DNA of 64,000 nucleotides from Gymnogyps californianus (GCF_018139145.2 NC_059475.1:10464437-10528436), one strand, 5' to 3'; positions 1 to 12,638 are shown, numbered from the stretch's first letter. Notes: a model not told the origin generated them from the letters alone. A program made the numbers and translations.

Positions 1-2566
1 GAAGAGTTTTCTGAGCCCCATACCTGGTTGGCCTGAAACATAGTACTGGCTCTCAGGAAGACAGGGATGGTAATAAGCTTATTTTCTTTCTGTAGTTACA
101 CCTAGTTAAACATATGGCTGCAAACAGCCCTGAGGACTGGAGCTTACACTAGAAACTTTTGTAATGTTTGCATGAGAACTGGTCACATTGTAAACAATAG
201 TGCTGTTCAATTTCAGTTCTCTTTTCATTCCAGCTACAGATAGATTTTCACAGAATACTTTATTTAGCAATAGCAGACAAATGTTACTGCTCTGCGATGT
301 GTAAAATGTGACTAAGGAGCATCAGACAGGTACCATAATAAAACAAATTTTTTTTTCTTTAAAACATCTGACAAAACAGAGCTGTTGCTATTTACTGAGC
401 TAGGCAGGACTGCAGCACTATAACAGAGGGAAATATGGCCTCTGACTACTCACTTGAGGGGCTGTTCGAGGGTGAAAGTGTCTCCTTTACAGCAGCAGTT
501 ACTTGTGGCATCCATTGATACGTCTCTCGTATTAATAAGGTATTAACAAGACATCTTAGTAAATAGGGAAATGCCAGAAAAGAAATCTGCTCAATTGTAA
601 AGAAAAGACTTAGCATGTATATGGATGGTTTGCATTACACTCTTCTTGCTGGCTGCAGGGTGTTGGTTTACATATTGATATAGCCTAAGGGCAGGTCACT
701 CCCAGCCACAACCCTCCCAAATAAAGGGGGAAATCTCCGGTACTGCCCAGAGTACACAGCAAGCGCTCTTCGAGTGCCATCAGTGGCACTTTTTAAAGGT
801 GACCTATTCTAGTCCTCACTCCCTGAGCCTCTCATGACAGACTGCACTGTATAGTCAGATTTTAGAAGCTAAACACATGATTTTATTATCCAAAATGGTA
901 AAACCAAGGCAAATTTTTTTCAATCACTGAACAGTGAAACGATAGTCGAAAACCCAAAGGGCTAAGAGTCTACACATCAGCAAACTAAAAATGCTTAATA
1001 AAAGGTATTAAACATACCAGTCAAGTACATCTCCAATCTGGCAATGCAATCAACACTAGTGACCAGATCATATACTACAGGCATTTGAAATACTTTGTCA
1101 GGTTAATTAGCCAGCAGACTTACTACAGCACTACAAATAGGATAAGCTGCTCCAACAGAGGAAGCCTTCATATCACTGGGATATTCCAAGCAGATTTTCA
1201 GATTTCTTTTGATGGTGTATTTATAACTCAGTGTGGTGTTGTGCTAACTTGGCTGTGAATAGTCAATCTACAAAATTATTGTGTTTTTTTTAATATATAT
1301 AGTAAGAAATCCTAATTAGCATAACACTGGCATAAATGCTTAGTTTTTGACTGTTATGAATAAATTCTGAATGTTCCTCCATCTCTTGCTGACTGTGGAA
1401 TGATTCTAACACAAATACGTGTGGTTAATCTCTCATCATGGACAGATCACAGTCTGAATCCCTATGTCTTTCTTTGCATTATTGCTACAAATGTAACTGA
1501 TGAAGTACAAAACCCCTGTGTCAATTTTTAACTAGTAGATTCCTTTCATTTTGCTTTAGACAAATAAAAATGTTTAGTAAATGTATTCATTAGCATCTGA
1601 ACAAACAAATTGTCTGGCTCAGGGATTTGTCAGACCCTAAAAAAAATGTAGTATAAACTAATTCTGGAAATGAACACACAGTACCTTCAGGACTGAAGAC
1701 TAATAATTAAATGTTATGTGGTGAAAACACTGAGATGAGGCATTAGCTGAGTAGATCAACTCAGCATAGCTTAAAATAGGAAGTAAGAAGCCATGTTTTC
1801 TCGTAAGCAAAAGAAATTTCTGAAACTGTGACAAGAGCAAGCACTACACTTAGAGAATGACATTCAAATGATGTAACATCACTGGATAGTTATGTCTGTA
1901 TATGCAGCCCAGAACTTCCATATATAGTTGGCAGTGACTGTTTAGCTAAGACTGTTAGAAGACAGCATGAAGTTTTGTAATCCTCTCAAATAAATTTCAC
2001 ACTAATGAGAATTTCTGTTACAATAATAAGCGATTTGCACGTTACCCAAATTCTGTTCACTTTTTCAGTAGCACACTGTGACTTCTTTCTTAGTCCCTGG
2101 TAAAGGGCTGTAAAACAGCATTTAAAAAAAAAAAAAAAGAAAAAAAACAAGACTGTTCTTAGTACTCTCCTTCCCCAGGATTCACTAAATGAATTACCTA
2201 TAGAGTACAGTCAAATAATCCTAGTCCAGTTTTATAGCCCTCTCCCAAATTCCATACCCATGTTAACAAGTGGTTTTATCTCTGTCCTACCTCTCTGATT
2301 ACACTTAATTTTTTTTTCCTCAGAATTAACATTTCATACTAACTTAAGAGGTTAGACTAAGTTACTTCCACACAGTTCAAGATGATCTCTCAACTTCTTA
2401 GTATTAAAACACGCAAAGGTAATTATGAAGTTATAAACCACAGAAATTACATTAAGCAGTTAAAACAGACACACACAAAAAAACCCCAGCACTGCACAGT
2501 TACATACCAGTTGTTCCTGTAGGAAAATACACAGTACTTACAAAAAGGTATCAGATGACATCAGTG
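1..2566. other. 3' flank of CYB5R2, no gene seen
   Basis: AT-rich sequence with no convincing coding exon on either strand. It should contain the CYB5R2 3' UTR. Candidate minus-strand polyadenylation signals are an ATTAAA at 1289-1294 and AATAAA at 882-887 and 269-274; I cannot tell which is used. An A-rich run lies at 2124-2147. In human the next gene on this side is PPFIBP2, but nothing in the window shows it. Confidence 0.5.
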
Positions 2567-2739
2567 TTAGTAAGAAAAGGTACTGCTCTTGGGATAGCCA
2601 AGTTTGTCCAGGTTGGGCTGACATGCAAACTGAATCATAGGTGGTGGCCCACACATCAGAATGAGTGTCTCACTGCCAGGGGAAGGGAGGTGGGTTTTAA
2701 TCATGTCTGCAGTGATGAAGCCAGAACTGTACTTCCAAT
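2567..2739 (-). CDS. CYB5R2: CYB5R2 exon 9 (last coding exon)
   Basis: Encodes residues 248-304, from [15 protein letters not shown] through CGPPPMIQ to the C-terminus TFSY and a TAA stop (2567-2569). The acceptor is TTTGTTTCAG. It holds the conserved CGPPP motif that helps bind NADH. The tail ends in an aromatic residue, as in the family. Confidence 0.95.
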
Positions 2740-5700
2740 CTGAAACAAAGAAATTAAAATATTAATTTGAATCTCTGTACAGTCTGAAGCCTTTTTAAAC
2801 TGCATATGTTGTACTCACAAAGTAGCTGAAGAATCAGCAAAGTTATGCCAACATCACTGCAAGCCAAGAGAGGGTTAACTCTACTGCTCCCCTTCGATTG
2901 GGACAACAAGCACATGGATAACAAGGATCTGGTTGATAAGACATGAAAGTCTGTGACTAAATGATAGATTTAAAAGAAATTAGACAGCAGGTAGGAATAA
3001 AGAGGAAGAGTATATCAGCTTTTCCAGTGAAGAGAGGTCACCCCGGGGCAGTTGTGCAGGGAGAGGTATTGAGACCTGTGCCATCCAATATATTAGAAAA
3101 AAAACCTGGAAAAGAGATTGAGTGGTGAGGTGACAAAGTTTGATGATTACAAAAGTTCTGCCCTGTAGTTAACTGATAAGAGAGAAAAAAAAAAAAAGAA
3201 GAAAGAAATGCTAAATGATTTCAAGGAGTAATATTATTAAATGCACCTGCCATTTAAAGTGAGCCAAGTAGGAAAAATAATCCTGCCTTCACATACAGAA
3301 ATATGTGCTTTAAGCTCATATATCAGCAGCAAGATGTTGGGGTTATGAAAACAGCAGCAGCCAAAAGGCATATGAAATGTTAAGAAGTATCAGGAAAGGA
3401 AAAGGGAACACCACATCAAAGTAAAAATACAGTTTGCCTGCATCTTGACTACTGCTGTTAAATTCTGATCTGCTTAGCTCAAAAAGGGACATAGCAGAGC
3501 TGGAAAACGTTGAGAGAACAAGGCTGAGCAAAGGCATGTAGTCACTGCTACGTGGGGGAGACCAGCAATCTTCAGTATAGAAGAGATGGGGCAGCAGGGG
3601 TGATTGATAGATGTCTGTAAAATTAGGAACATGAAGACAGTTCGTAGGCACCTATTCACAATCTCTTCCAACACAAGAACTGAGAGGCAAATGCAAACCA
3701 GAGGAAGTCATTCTTCACACACAAGTGCTAATCCTATGGAACCACTAACAGACTGCCAAAAAGCTCATACAGGCTCCAAAGGAGACATACTAAGTTCATA
3801 CAAAAGTAGTCCACTGAGGGCTACTATATCTGTAGAGCCAGATTTGGCTCAGAACTGAGAAATATTAAAGACTGGAAGAGTATCAAGGCCTGCTGATTAC
3901 TCTGGCCATCTACTCATGGCTATTGCTGACAACAGGTACAGAACTTTGATCTGACTCAGTTTGGCTCTTATGCCTGTTAAATAAAAGCTCAGATCACTTA
4001 CAACATCAGCAAACATGAATACCCGAGTTTAAAAGGAGATTCAGTAGAGTTCAACCTCTCCCTCCATTTCTAATTCAGTGCTACACCAGCCTACAGTTAA
4101 TGCCTTAATCTGTACACATGGCAGCTCTGTTTTACCAGAATCTAATCTAGAGCTGCTGCAAAACAAAGATGTGCATGTACTACTCACAGGCATTAAGCAA
4201 TTTAATGCCAACAAAATGCTAACATAACCTGATTCAGGAGATGATAGCCCAAAACAGAGCTGTAACTTTTGCTGAAAAGTCCCAAGAACTGGCACATCCT
4301 GAAATAAATACATCAAAAGATCCACTGACTAACATGTCTGACCCAACAGGAGTTAATTATTAGTTCACACTTTCTAAGGCCCACCTGGTTTAGATCACTT
4401 TTCAAAACAGGTGCTGTGGTAAGGCTTGTTTCTGAGGGGTTGGGGGGTGTCTTTGTTGTTTAAAAGCGTAAGACAAGACGACTTGATATTATAGTAATGG
4501 CCCCTTGAACAAGAAACTCTGACTGTTGTACAGCGACAAGCAAAGGCATTTCCAGTGTGTACCAGTAGCCTACCTTGTGGAGGTCTGTCCAGCGTATACC
4601 AAAGCGTGAACTGATCAGGATGCCTCTTAGCAACGTCTTCTAGTTCAGCTCTCAGTAATATATCTTTTTCTGTCTGCAAAATGAGACTGCTCTTTAGCTC
4701 CAAACCATCTCAAGATGCCATCTAATGTGAGCTCATCTGGCATTCAACAAGACAAATGCAATGATAACTCATTCAAACCAAGAAAGTGATTCCCCCCCCC
4801 CGCCCTTACTTGATAGCTATTATCATTACAGGCTTCTGTAAATTCAGATTAAGAACAACAAACTATGAGACTTAATAACACTTAAACACTGTCTTAAAGA
4901 TAGCAATTTGAACAACTTTTTAATCCAGGCTAAAATCACAATTAGCTGGATTTGTCTCTGACCTTGGCAAATATAGCCCTGTACCAGCATGGTAAAGGTT
5001 AACTGTAGAAGCAGATTAATGGAACAAAATCCTGTTTCCTTGAAATCAGTGAAGGAGTAAAATGAGTAGAGGGATCGGGATCTGTTCACACTATTTATTC
5101 CCTAACACAGGAATTAGGGAGTACAAGTGAAACTATGAGGAGCCATCTTCAAAACAAATAAAAGATCATGGGAACTATGACAGCACCATGCAAGTATCCA
5201 TAAAGGGTCTTATGGATAATTTTTTTATTCAGCTTCTCCATCTTAAATCATTTTAACCCAAGACAATATATTAAGAGCTTACATAATAACCATTTCCTCC
5301 TCCTCCCTATACTGATCATTTTTAAATGTGCTATCTCAGATAATATTTTCTCATAAATGGTTGGGTGAAAATACAAACCCAAAGACACTGGAAGAGTATG
5401 AAACATGCAGAGCAGTATTTTCTCCAGGGGTCAACGTCCCATCAGTTTGAAAAGCTCAGAGGCCGGCAAAAAAAGTAGGCCCTTAAAGAAGGACAAACAG
5501 ATGAGTCAGTATACTCACCTGATTAGCAAAAAGAAGGTAACATTTCGTGGAGTCCTTAGGATCATTTGTGATATGACGAATCAGCTGCAACATAGGAGTT
5601 ATACCTGTTAAAAAACAAAGTGGTTAAAAAACAAAGTGGTTAAAAAAAAAAACCCCTGTATTTCTTTCTACGGGTGCATTTTCAATATTAGTGCTGCCTT

Positions 5701-8700
5701 CCTTCAGTCTTCAGCGGGAACTTAGTTTGCACAGGGCTACATACCTCTGAATTTCTAATCCATGCCAAATGCAGAGGTTGGGCATTTCTATTACAAGTCA
5801 TTTCAAAACAAAAACAAAACCACAATACTTGTATCTGGGTCTTTCCTCTTCAGCATTCTCTATCACATACAGTAATTTTGCCCTCAAGACATTCTCCTAA
5901 AATACTTTTTGTCATTGAGACTGAAGCTCAGAGAGATGAATTGACTTCTCTGAGGTCACACGGTAAATCAAGATTAAAAACCTCTGAAATTGCTAGCTCC
6001 CAGGACTGAACTCAAGCCACTGGAAAGCCTCAGTGTTGCCAAACACTCATGAAAAGAAATACAGGTGTAAGTGCTCTGCTACTAAAGTACAGTGTTTGGT
6101 ACTCCTCACACGCATCCATCAAGACATCTTCGTTCTCTAGACATTCTGTATGATGAGAACAGTTTTACCTGTTCCTCCAGCTATCATCCCAAGATGCTTT
6201 GCAAACTTCTTCTCTGCTTCAGACTTCTTATGGGGCTTGATAAGAAAGGTACCTAGAAGAAATATTCAAAACCTATAGGTAGATTAACTCTCAAACAAAC
6301 ATGGATACAAATTCCATGGGAATAAATTACTATAGCCTACCAATTAATTAGGACAGATCTTCTGGAAATGCTAAATGGACTCAGCACTGCACCGAGCACA
6401 AAGAGTAGAAACCTCTTTGTCTCTGTAAACACCAATCCTAGCTTTGAACAACCGATTTACTCCTTCCCTGCTACCCAACATCGTTTATAATAAACTCAAA
6501 GATTCCCACATCACTGCCTAGAACACAACTCGGCAACTGTGAATGTTAGTGGTAGCTAAAGGTAACCACAGCCCCTACTACAGACAAACAGGTTTCTTAG
6601 GCCATCTTCATCATCCTCAGTTGCACCATGGATCTAGCCATTTGTGTGTGTCCACATTCAATGGAGTTGTAATTAAACCAGCATCAGGCAAGAACCCCTG
6701 CAAAGATTAGAATCAGGAATGTTGGAGCCTTGCATACTTTCATCAAATACTTTATTATTGTAATTGATTTCCAGTTAATGAGATCCCTATGACACTCGCA
6801 GTCAGCTAGGTGACCACCTTCTAGTATCCTGTGATGAGAAGACCCTGCCAATTTCTGGTCTACACCTGGGTATACCGTTGCTTCAGAACTATCACAAAAC
6901 TAGACAGTTTGTAATTGAATTAATCTCCAAGGACCAAGCCAAATGAAAAGCCCATGAGAAGTATTCTATATGAAAAACACTTGACATATAACTTGACACA
7001 TTAAGAAATCTGTAACTAGTAACAAGCTTTCCTAGCTACTACTTTTTATAGCAGCCAAAGCAGAGCAGAAAGAAACATTTGTAAAACATGCATCACTCAT
7101 TTCCTCCAAGATATAACAGCTTCATCAGTATATTAGTCATCATAAAAGGTCATGATCCAGAGAAGCGCTGAGCACTTATCCCCCTGAAGTAAGAGTTAAG
7201 TGCTCAATTCCTCTCAGTCAAGATCAGTGCAAAATCTTTCACTCGCATCTTGAAAGAGGATTACTTCTCTGAACTTACTTCCTCCCAGTCAACTCAGACC
7301 TGGTTTAATCATGAAATGGAACTGGCTCTCAGTCAGCAGGTTATTCAGTAACAACGCTGAGATTCTCAGAGGGCATTTTTAGGCCAAAACCTCCCTTGTT
7401 TAAGAAGCATCTGGAACATCTCCCTCCATATGTATAGCTGAGGTATTATTTCCAGTGCAGCCTTCTCAGTAATATAATGCGATAGTGATTTTTTCAGATT
7501 TAATTATATGGTCCCAGGAGTGAGACAATAACCAGCTATTCCTCACACAACGTAAACACAAAGTACTCTTCCCATCATATCAACTCTGATGGGCTCTTGT
7601 TCAAGACTAGGAAAGGTGGATTTTCTCTTTTCCACTTTTTAAAAAAAGAATCTCTATGAAGTTGTCAAGTTGTATAAAACACCTCTGAAAATAACTAATA
7701 CAAGTTCCTGCCTTTTGCTCTCCCACCTTCATGTCACAGTACCTGCCCCCTGATAGACAAGGAGCCCATTTGGCCCTCTGAAATCAATAATATCTCCAAT
7801 CTTCATGTCATCTAGGTACTGGGACATCTTCCCACCTTCTGGAAACTTGGGATTCACATTTTTGTGGTAGACCTGTAAAAACAATAATTTGTATGATATC
7901 AACCACTAGCTTTCCTGCAGACAATATTACAAACTGTACAACACAATACTGCAGGTCTGAAGTTTAGCATCCGAGAAAGAATTTGAGACAATTCTTTGCT
8001 CTCAGTTATCTGTTGCGCCTTGCAACAGGAAGCAGCCAAAATAAGTAAAATGCTCTGTCATGCACATGTTCCTGTGCTCTCTGTGAACAGCCAAGCTAAT
8101 AGGGATAGGTGGCAGGCAGATTACGTACTGGTGCCCTCATTTCACTATTGCTCCAGCAAGAACCTTATGTCACCCCGTTTTTGTAATCGCTCCTTCTGAA
8201 AATAGCATTGCTGCATCTTTTCTTTTTAAGACTTTCCCAGAGACTTCAGCCACATGATAGCTTTTTCACGTTTCAAAGCACATGATAAATATTAAGTAGT
8301 TAGTAACAATTCACCATACTTGTAACATGAAGAACAGAGCACACAAAAAAAGCCCAGATTTTTGCCTAAGGACAAACTATCGTAGAAAAGGATTAGAAAA
8401 TCCAGAAGCCCTGGGATCAAATCATCCTGCATTCCCTAGCTTAAAGGATTTCTCCTGTTTCTGTATCCCATTTTCTTAATCAATAAACACATTAGCAACA
8501 ACTACTAACGCTTACAGACGTATAATTGCAATCTCTGTAGCACCACCAAAAATAGCAGTTCTTATTGACTTGTTTTCTACTTACAGCTATTAGCAGTATT
8601 AGTAGCAGTACAGGCACCTTGAGGGAGAGTGATCGCTATTTGTGTGTTGCCAAATAAAAGATACTAGGGAAGTTGCTGCAGTACTGCCAAGGAAGTGATT

Positions 8701-11700
8701 CCCTTCTCCATCTACCCTACCTCTGCTATCTCTCAGTGACATACAACAGATACACAGGATACAACTTACTATTCAAGGATAATGTGAAATGAGTTGTTTG
8801 CCATGAAGTCATCCTATTTGAAAGAACATCAATCAAAATAAACTCTGTATTTCACTAAAATGAAGTACCTTCCTTCCTTCCACTTAGCAATTTATCTATA
8901 TTAAAGGAAACCAAAATTTACCTTTATAATTAAATCAACATAACCTTTTGTCTCATCACTGGAAACTGGGGTATAGGCTCGAATCACCAGATTACCATCG
9001 ATTTTTGCAGAAAGGTAAACATGTTGGCCTAGGGAGAAAGAATTACAATCTGATTGTTTATTTTTTCATCCCTGGAGGACACGACAAGAGAGAAAAGCAG
9101 GTATTGTAACCGATTAAACACAAGCAGTGATGGAGAAAATCTTTACCATATAAATGCTGTATAAAACATCTAGTCTCTCTTCTTTTTTTTAACAAGAGTT
9201 TCTGGAGCATGGGGTAACTGAGGAGAGCCAGTACATTACAGAATCAAGGATAAGATACAAGGGAAGTAGGAAACTTATAGCAAAATAGTGGTACAGAAAG
9301 TTTGTTGCTCATTCTCAAGTGCTCTCTGTATTTTGGGTTCTGCTGTTCTCATATTCACTAATGAAGTAGAAGTAAGGATACACCAGTTCACACAGGCAAA
9401 GAAATAAGTATTATAGTTTAATAGCAGCAATCTCTCAGAGCAAACTTCCCAGAGATTCTACACCAAGACATCAAGAACAAAGCCTTGGGCCATATTCCTT
9501 CTCCATAACTCGTGCCTCCGTAACGCTGTGGCTTCCACAGCGTTGAACGCTGCTGTCCAGAGAGCTCTTTGCCCAACCTAATGCTCCAAGAGGCAGACTC
9601 TAAAAGGCACCCGTTTCTTTCTGCTGATTAAAAGAACTGAAATTCCTTGCCAAGAGTAGTTTCCTCAGCCACACAGCACTAATCTAGAGAGTTGTATGGA
9701 AAAACAACAACAACAAAAAGGAACAGTGCTGGCAGAAAACACTTTCATTTTTAGCAAAATGATCCTGGTAAAGAGCAGAAGGCAGGAATCTCCCAGGAAG
9801 TAATCTGGGCCATACAGTTTCAGGATCTTATTCCTAAATTCTTAAGAATAAAGTCTGGATAAACACAAGCACTGCAGGGCACATCTCAATTCATTTATCA
9901 TTTGTCTAGTTAATGCGGACAGTTCAATTACACTTTCCCATACAAGCCAGAAGAGAATTCGGAGCAAGACTGCTGCCCTTGACAGGCAGCATGCAAGAAG
10001 GACGTGCGCACGGTATGGAATGGGGAAGACCCTGACATTTGCCATACAGCATGGGACTGTGAAACACAGTACAGAACAAACAGGGCTACATCTGCCACAT
10101 CTGCAGATCAGAAAGGGAGACTTTCCCCTGTATAGATTACCATCAATTTAAGGTCCAAGGTTCAATGCCATCAGTTTTGCAGGGTACAGGAAAGAAGACT
10201 GTGCCAATCCTAGTCTGAAATGAACTTCATGCTACAGAAAGCAAGACAAAGTTGTATACATATGTATGTAAATCAAAGGTAAGTGCACACACAGAAAAGG
10301 CTCTGAATATTTCAGCATCTTCTATATACAGTAGTTGTATTTTCCCCTTTGTTCTGCACAGAATAGTTACAAGCTTCCCACGCAGAAGAGTTGTTCTCTT
10401 TCTCATGTACAAGCGCAACTGTATTCGCCAAAAGCATGAGGGCAGTTGACAATAAAATGAGGGCACCAAATGGAAGGAGAATGCAAATAAGAAATATGAA
10501 AAAGCTTTGACAGATACCATTCTTGCTTATATCCTGACTGGTGATGAATTCCATCCAACTCAGTTCAGTTTCACTGTTCTTGTTCTAAACTACACCACAC
10601 AATTTAACACAAGCAGAACAAAGCACACACAAAGGATCAGAAATACAACCCTTTGGGAAATCTGACATCTCTCTCTGACACAGCAGCATTCAGATGCAGC
10701 TTTTCACTCCTTGCTTTGCTGAGCCCTAAACTCCCAGTCAGAAGTCCAAAAACTACAAGTACAGTCATAAATCCTAAAACCAGAAACATATGTAATGAAG
10801 TGTGTTCAGTACTTACCTACAGGTAATCCTAATACATGATCTGCTGAAGGTAGCCCAAATCGGAATTTCTTAGTATCATGACTGATTTCCTAAAAAAACA
10901 AACAAACAAAATCAGAATGAGGTCAACATCACCACTGCTCTGAATTTCAAACTCTGCTCAACACAATATACTTTAGTAAGCCTGTTCTTTGTTAGCATGC
11001 AAGCCAAATGCTAGGAAGGGAAGCAGAAATGGCTTTGAGAAATAAAGTTTAAATAGATCAGAAGTTTTAGAAGCAGTCTTTTCCTCTTTAGTTCCACAAG
11101 GAGTCACTTTTGCCTGTCTGCGCAATCCCACAGCACCTTTACGTAAAGAAAATCTGGGAACCCTCTGTTGCCCAAGGCCAGTAAGCACATTTCATTATTT
11201 GTGGCCAAAGATCAGGCAAGACACGACATGCAGAAGCACAGCGCTTCTCACTGCACACTGGACAGAAATCAAGGGAGAAACACAGCTCTAAACTAGGACT
11301 TAAACATACAAAGAAACGAGTCTACCCTCCTTTTGAAACAACTGTAACACTGTAGTGTAGGCATAAATACTTTTAAGAATCCCGCTTTCCCTTCGGGAAA
11401 CATTGCAGCGTGGCTGCGGGAGTCACAGTCGCCCCTTCAGGGCTCCGCGCACCTCTCTGGCCCCGAAGCCTGGGGCAGCCCATGACCAACCGCCCCCTCA
11501 GCTTCCCGCCGGCCAACGGACCAACCGCCCCCCTCAGCTTCCCGCCGGCCAACGGACCAACCGCCCCCCTCAGCTTCCCGCCGGCCAACGGACCAACCGC
11601 CCCCTCAGCTTCCCGCCGGCCAACGGACCAACCGCCCCCTCAGCTTCCCGCCGGCCAACGGACCAACCGCCCCCTCAGCTTCCCGCCCCCCCCCCCCCCC

Positions 11701-12078
11701 CCCCCCCCAACCCCCCCCGGCCGCCGGGCAGCACAGGGGCCAGCACGACCCCCCGCAGAGCCGGGACGAGGGAGGGGGTTCAAGCGCGCGCGAGGCCGCC
11801 CCGGGCGCTCGCTCACCTCTTTGTCCACCAGCTGCAGCGGGTATTTAGCGAGGGGGTCCTGCAAGGTAACGAGGCCGCTCGCCCTCCGCCCTGTCCTTCT
11901 GAGCAGCAGCAGCAGCAGGCCAGATGCAGCTACCACGGCCACGGCGATCGCCACAGGGGCATCCTGTGAGGAGAAGGGCAGGCGGTCAGGGGAACAGCCC
12001 GCCACCCACGCACCCGGCCCCACGCCGGGGCTGCCCCGGGCCGCCTCCCTCCCAGCCCCTCACCGCAAGCGCCTCCAT
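2567..12078 (-). CDS. CYB5R2: NADH-cytochrome b5 reductase 2 (9 coding exons)
   Basis: FAD flavoenzyme that passes electrons from NADH to cytochrome b5, supporting lipid desaturation, sterol synthesis and haem-protein reduction at membranes. Coding exons in transcript order: 12064-12078, 11817-11963, 10817-10889, 8922-9028, 7743-7872, 6169-6252, 5519-5604, 4574-4673, 2567-2739. They total 915 nt with consistent phases, giving 304 residues and no internal stop. Visible features are an N-terminal hydrophobic anchor (about residues 8-27, with a run of six Leu), the FAD motif RAYTPVSS from R95, GGKMSQYL in the FAD-binding region, the NADH-binding GGTGITPM at 183-190, and CGPPPM at 277-282. Assignment to paralog 2 rests on [15 protein letters not shown] and TADMIK near the end, and on OVCH2 as upstream neighbour. 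Human CYB5R2 as I remember it is 276 residues and lacks this anchor; the 304-residue length resembles CYB5R1 and CYB5R3. There is no Gly2, so the N-myristoylation known from CYB5R3 is unlikely. The start codon context GCCGCCATGG is a strong Kozak site. Confidence 0.95.
3030..3985 (+). mobile_element. old CR1/L3-like LINE fragment
   Basis: Diverged 3' part of a LINE inside a CYB5R2 intron, opposite to the gene. Recognisable stretches are CTCAAAAAGGGACATAGCAG (3478-3497), GAGAGAACAAGGCTGAG (about 3510), AACACAAGAACTGAGAGGCA (3669-3688), and a run from GGAAGTCATTCTTCACACA (about 3703). Their order and spacing match the CR1/L3 3' region as I remember it. No reverse-transcriptase frame survives, so this is a dead copy. 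Confidence 0.6.
4574..4673 (-). CDS. CYB5R2: CYB5R2 exon 8
   Basis: Encodes [20 protein letters not shown] and onward to DRPPQ (residues 215-247). The acceptor is TTTTGCAG-like and the donor is [24 protein letters not shown] is closer to human CYB5R2 than to CYB5R1 or CYB5R3. Confidence 0.95.
5519..5604 (-). CDS. CYB5R2: CYB5R2 exon 7
   Basis: Completes [16 protein letters not shown] and ends in LLFANQ (to residue 214), inside the NADH-binding lobe. The donor is CAG/GTGAGT. The phase joins exactly to exons 6 and 8. Confidence 0.95.
6169..6252 (-). CDS. CYB5R2: CYB5R2 exon 6
   Basis: Encodes the hinge segment and the start of the NADH lobe, ending in [11 protein letters not shown] (to residue 186). 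The acceptor is CTTCTAG and the donor is ACAG/GTAAAA. Confidence 0.95.
7743..7872 (-). CDS. CYB5R2: CYB5R2 exon 5
   Basis: Encodes [20 protein letters not shown] and onward to LLVYQGA (about residues 115-157). GGKMSQYL contacts the FAD diphosphate in this family. The donor is GCAG/GTACTG. Confidence 0.95.
8922..9028 (-). CDS. CYB5R2: CYB5R2 exon 4
   Basis: Encodes [20 protein letters not shown] and onward to VDLIIK (about residues 79-114). R95-x-Y97-T98 is the flavin-binding signature. Confidence 0.95.
10817..10889 (-). CDS. CYB5R2: CYB5R2 exon 3
   Basis: Encodes [20 protein letters not shown] and GLPV (about residues 55-78), the start of the FAD-binding beta barrel. The acceptor follows a T-run and the donor is GTAG/GTAAGT. 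Confidence 0.95.
11484..11687. repeat. 35/36-bp minisatellite in CYB5R2 intron 2
   Basis: Six near-identical head-to-tail units starting at 11484, 11519, 11555, 11591, 11626 and 11661; the last is partial. Each begins GACCAACCGCCCC and contains CAGCTTCCCGCCGGCCAACG. Units 2 and 3 carry one extra C and are 36 bp; the others are 35 bp. The array lies about 130 bp inside the intron from the exon 2 donor. Confidence 0.95.
11686..11718. repeat. poly-C tract
   Basis: A run of 23 C (11686-11708), then AA, then 8 more C, directly at the end of the minisatellite. The minus strand is G-rich and could form unusual structure. The length may be misread by sequencing. Confidence 0.9.
11817..11963 (-). CDS. 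CYB5R2: CYB5R2 exon 2 (membrane anchor)
   Basis: Encodes 49 residues (6-54). It starts [15 protein letters not shown] and a Leu run, then RRTGRR as a positive stop, then [15 protein letters not shown], which matches the start of the soluble reductase domain in human CYB5R2. Part of the Leu run is coded by a short CTG repeat (11904-11918 on the plus strand as CAG). The donor is GAG/GTGAGC. Confidence 0.92.
12064..12078 (-). CDS. CYB5R2: CYB5R2 exon 1, start codon
   Basis: Only 15 coding bases (MEALA). The ATG at 12076-12078 has the context GCCGCCATGG, and the donor GCG/GTGAGG follows at once. It joins exon 2 in phase 0. The exon lies in the CpG island, as expected for a first exon. Confidence 0.85.
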
Positions 12079-12638
12079 GGCGGCCGCCCGCACCTCCCCA
12101 GCGAGCAGGCACCGCTGCACCTGCGCCCTCTGCCCGCCCGCCACAGCCCGCGCCGCCTCTGCCGGCGAACGGCCCGGCCCGGCCCGGCCCCGCCGCGTTC
12201 CGCCTCCTGGTGCCAAGCCGCCGCGCACGCGTGGGGGGAGCGCTGCCGTGGGGCAAGGGGGAGGCTGGGTCCGGGGCATCTCTGCACAAGGCGCCTAACG
12301 CCTGCTCGAAACCCCGCTCCTCTCACAACCCGGGCTGAAACAGGTACCCTAGGAGACGAATTCCCGTTTGAAGCGTCTATTTTGTAAAGCTAAGGCATAT
12401 TTAGGAACACTTAGTGGTTTATCAGCATTTCACGTGTCCCGCGCGCAGATCTCACTGACAGAAAGGACTGCGGGACCGTTTAGGACAGCAGGCCCTGCTC
12501 CCCAGGATGGGAGCACACCGCTTACACCGCGCGCCACTGCAAGCAACCAGACCCACTTTGCACAAAACAGTGGGACAGAAACAGCCACAAAATCCAGTTA
12601 CCCACGGTGGACGCTCACTGGCTAGTCCATTTTCCTAC

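Larger units (their letters stand above)
11400..12350. promoter_or_regulatory. CpG island at the CYB5R2 5' end
   Basis: A block rich in G, C and CpG against an AT-rich background. It spans CYB5R2 exons 1 and 2 and the sequence upstream of the ATG. There is no TATA box close to the ATG, and GC-box-like runs lie at about 12160-12200, fitting a broadly expressed promoter reading leftward. Long open frames in this block on both strands come from base composition. Confidence 0.75.

Noticed and set aside
3343..3858. Open frames of 84-102 codons on both strands
   Set aside because: They lie in the old LINE fragment and do not match reverse transcriptase.
10227..10554. Two overlapping minus-strand hydrophobic frames in a CYB5R2 intron
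   Set aside because: No splice link to the gene and no recognised protein; hydrophobic residues are expected from T-rich DNA.
11403..12387. Long overlapping open frames on both strands (up to 325 codons) in the GC-rich block
   Set aside because: They run through the minisatellite, the C tract and CYB5R2 exons in other frames. Low-complexity Pro/Ala/Arg composition and the lack of any family match show a base-composition effect of the CpG island.
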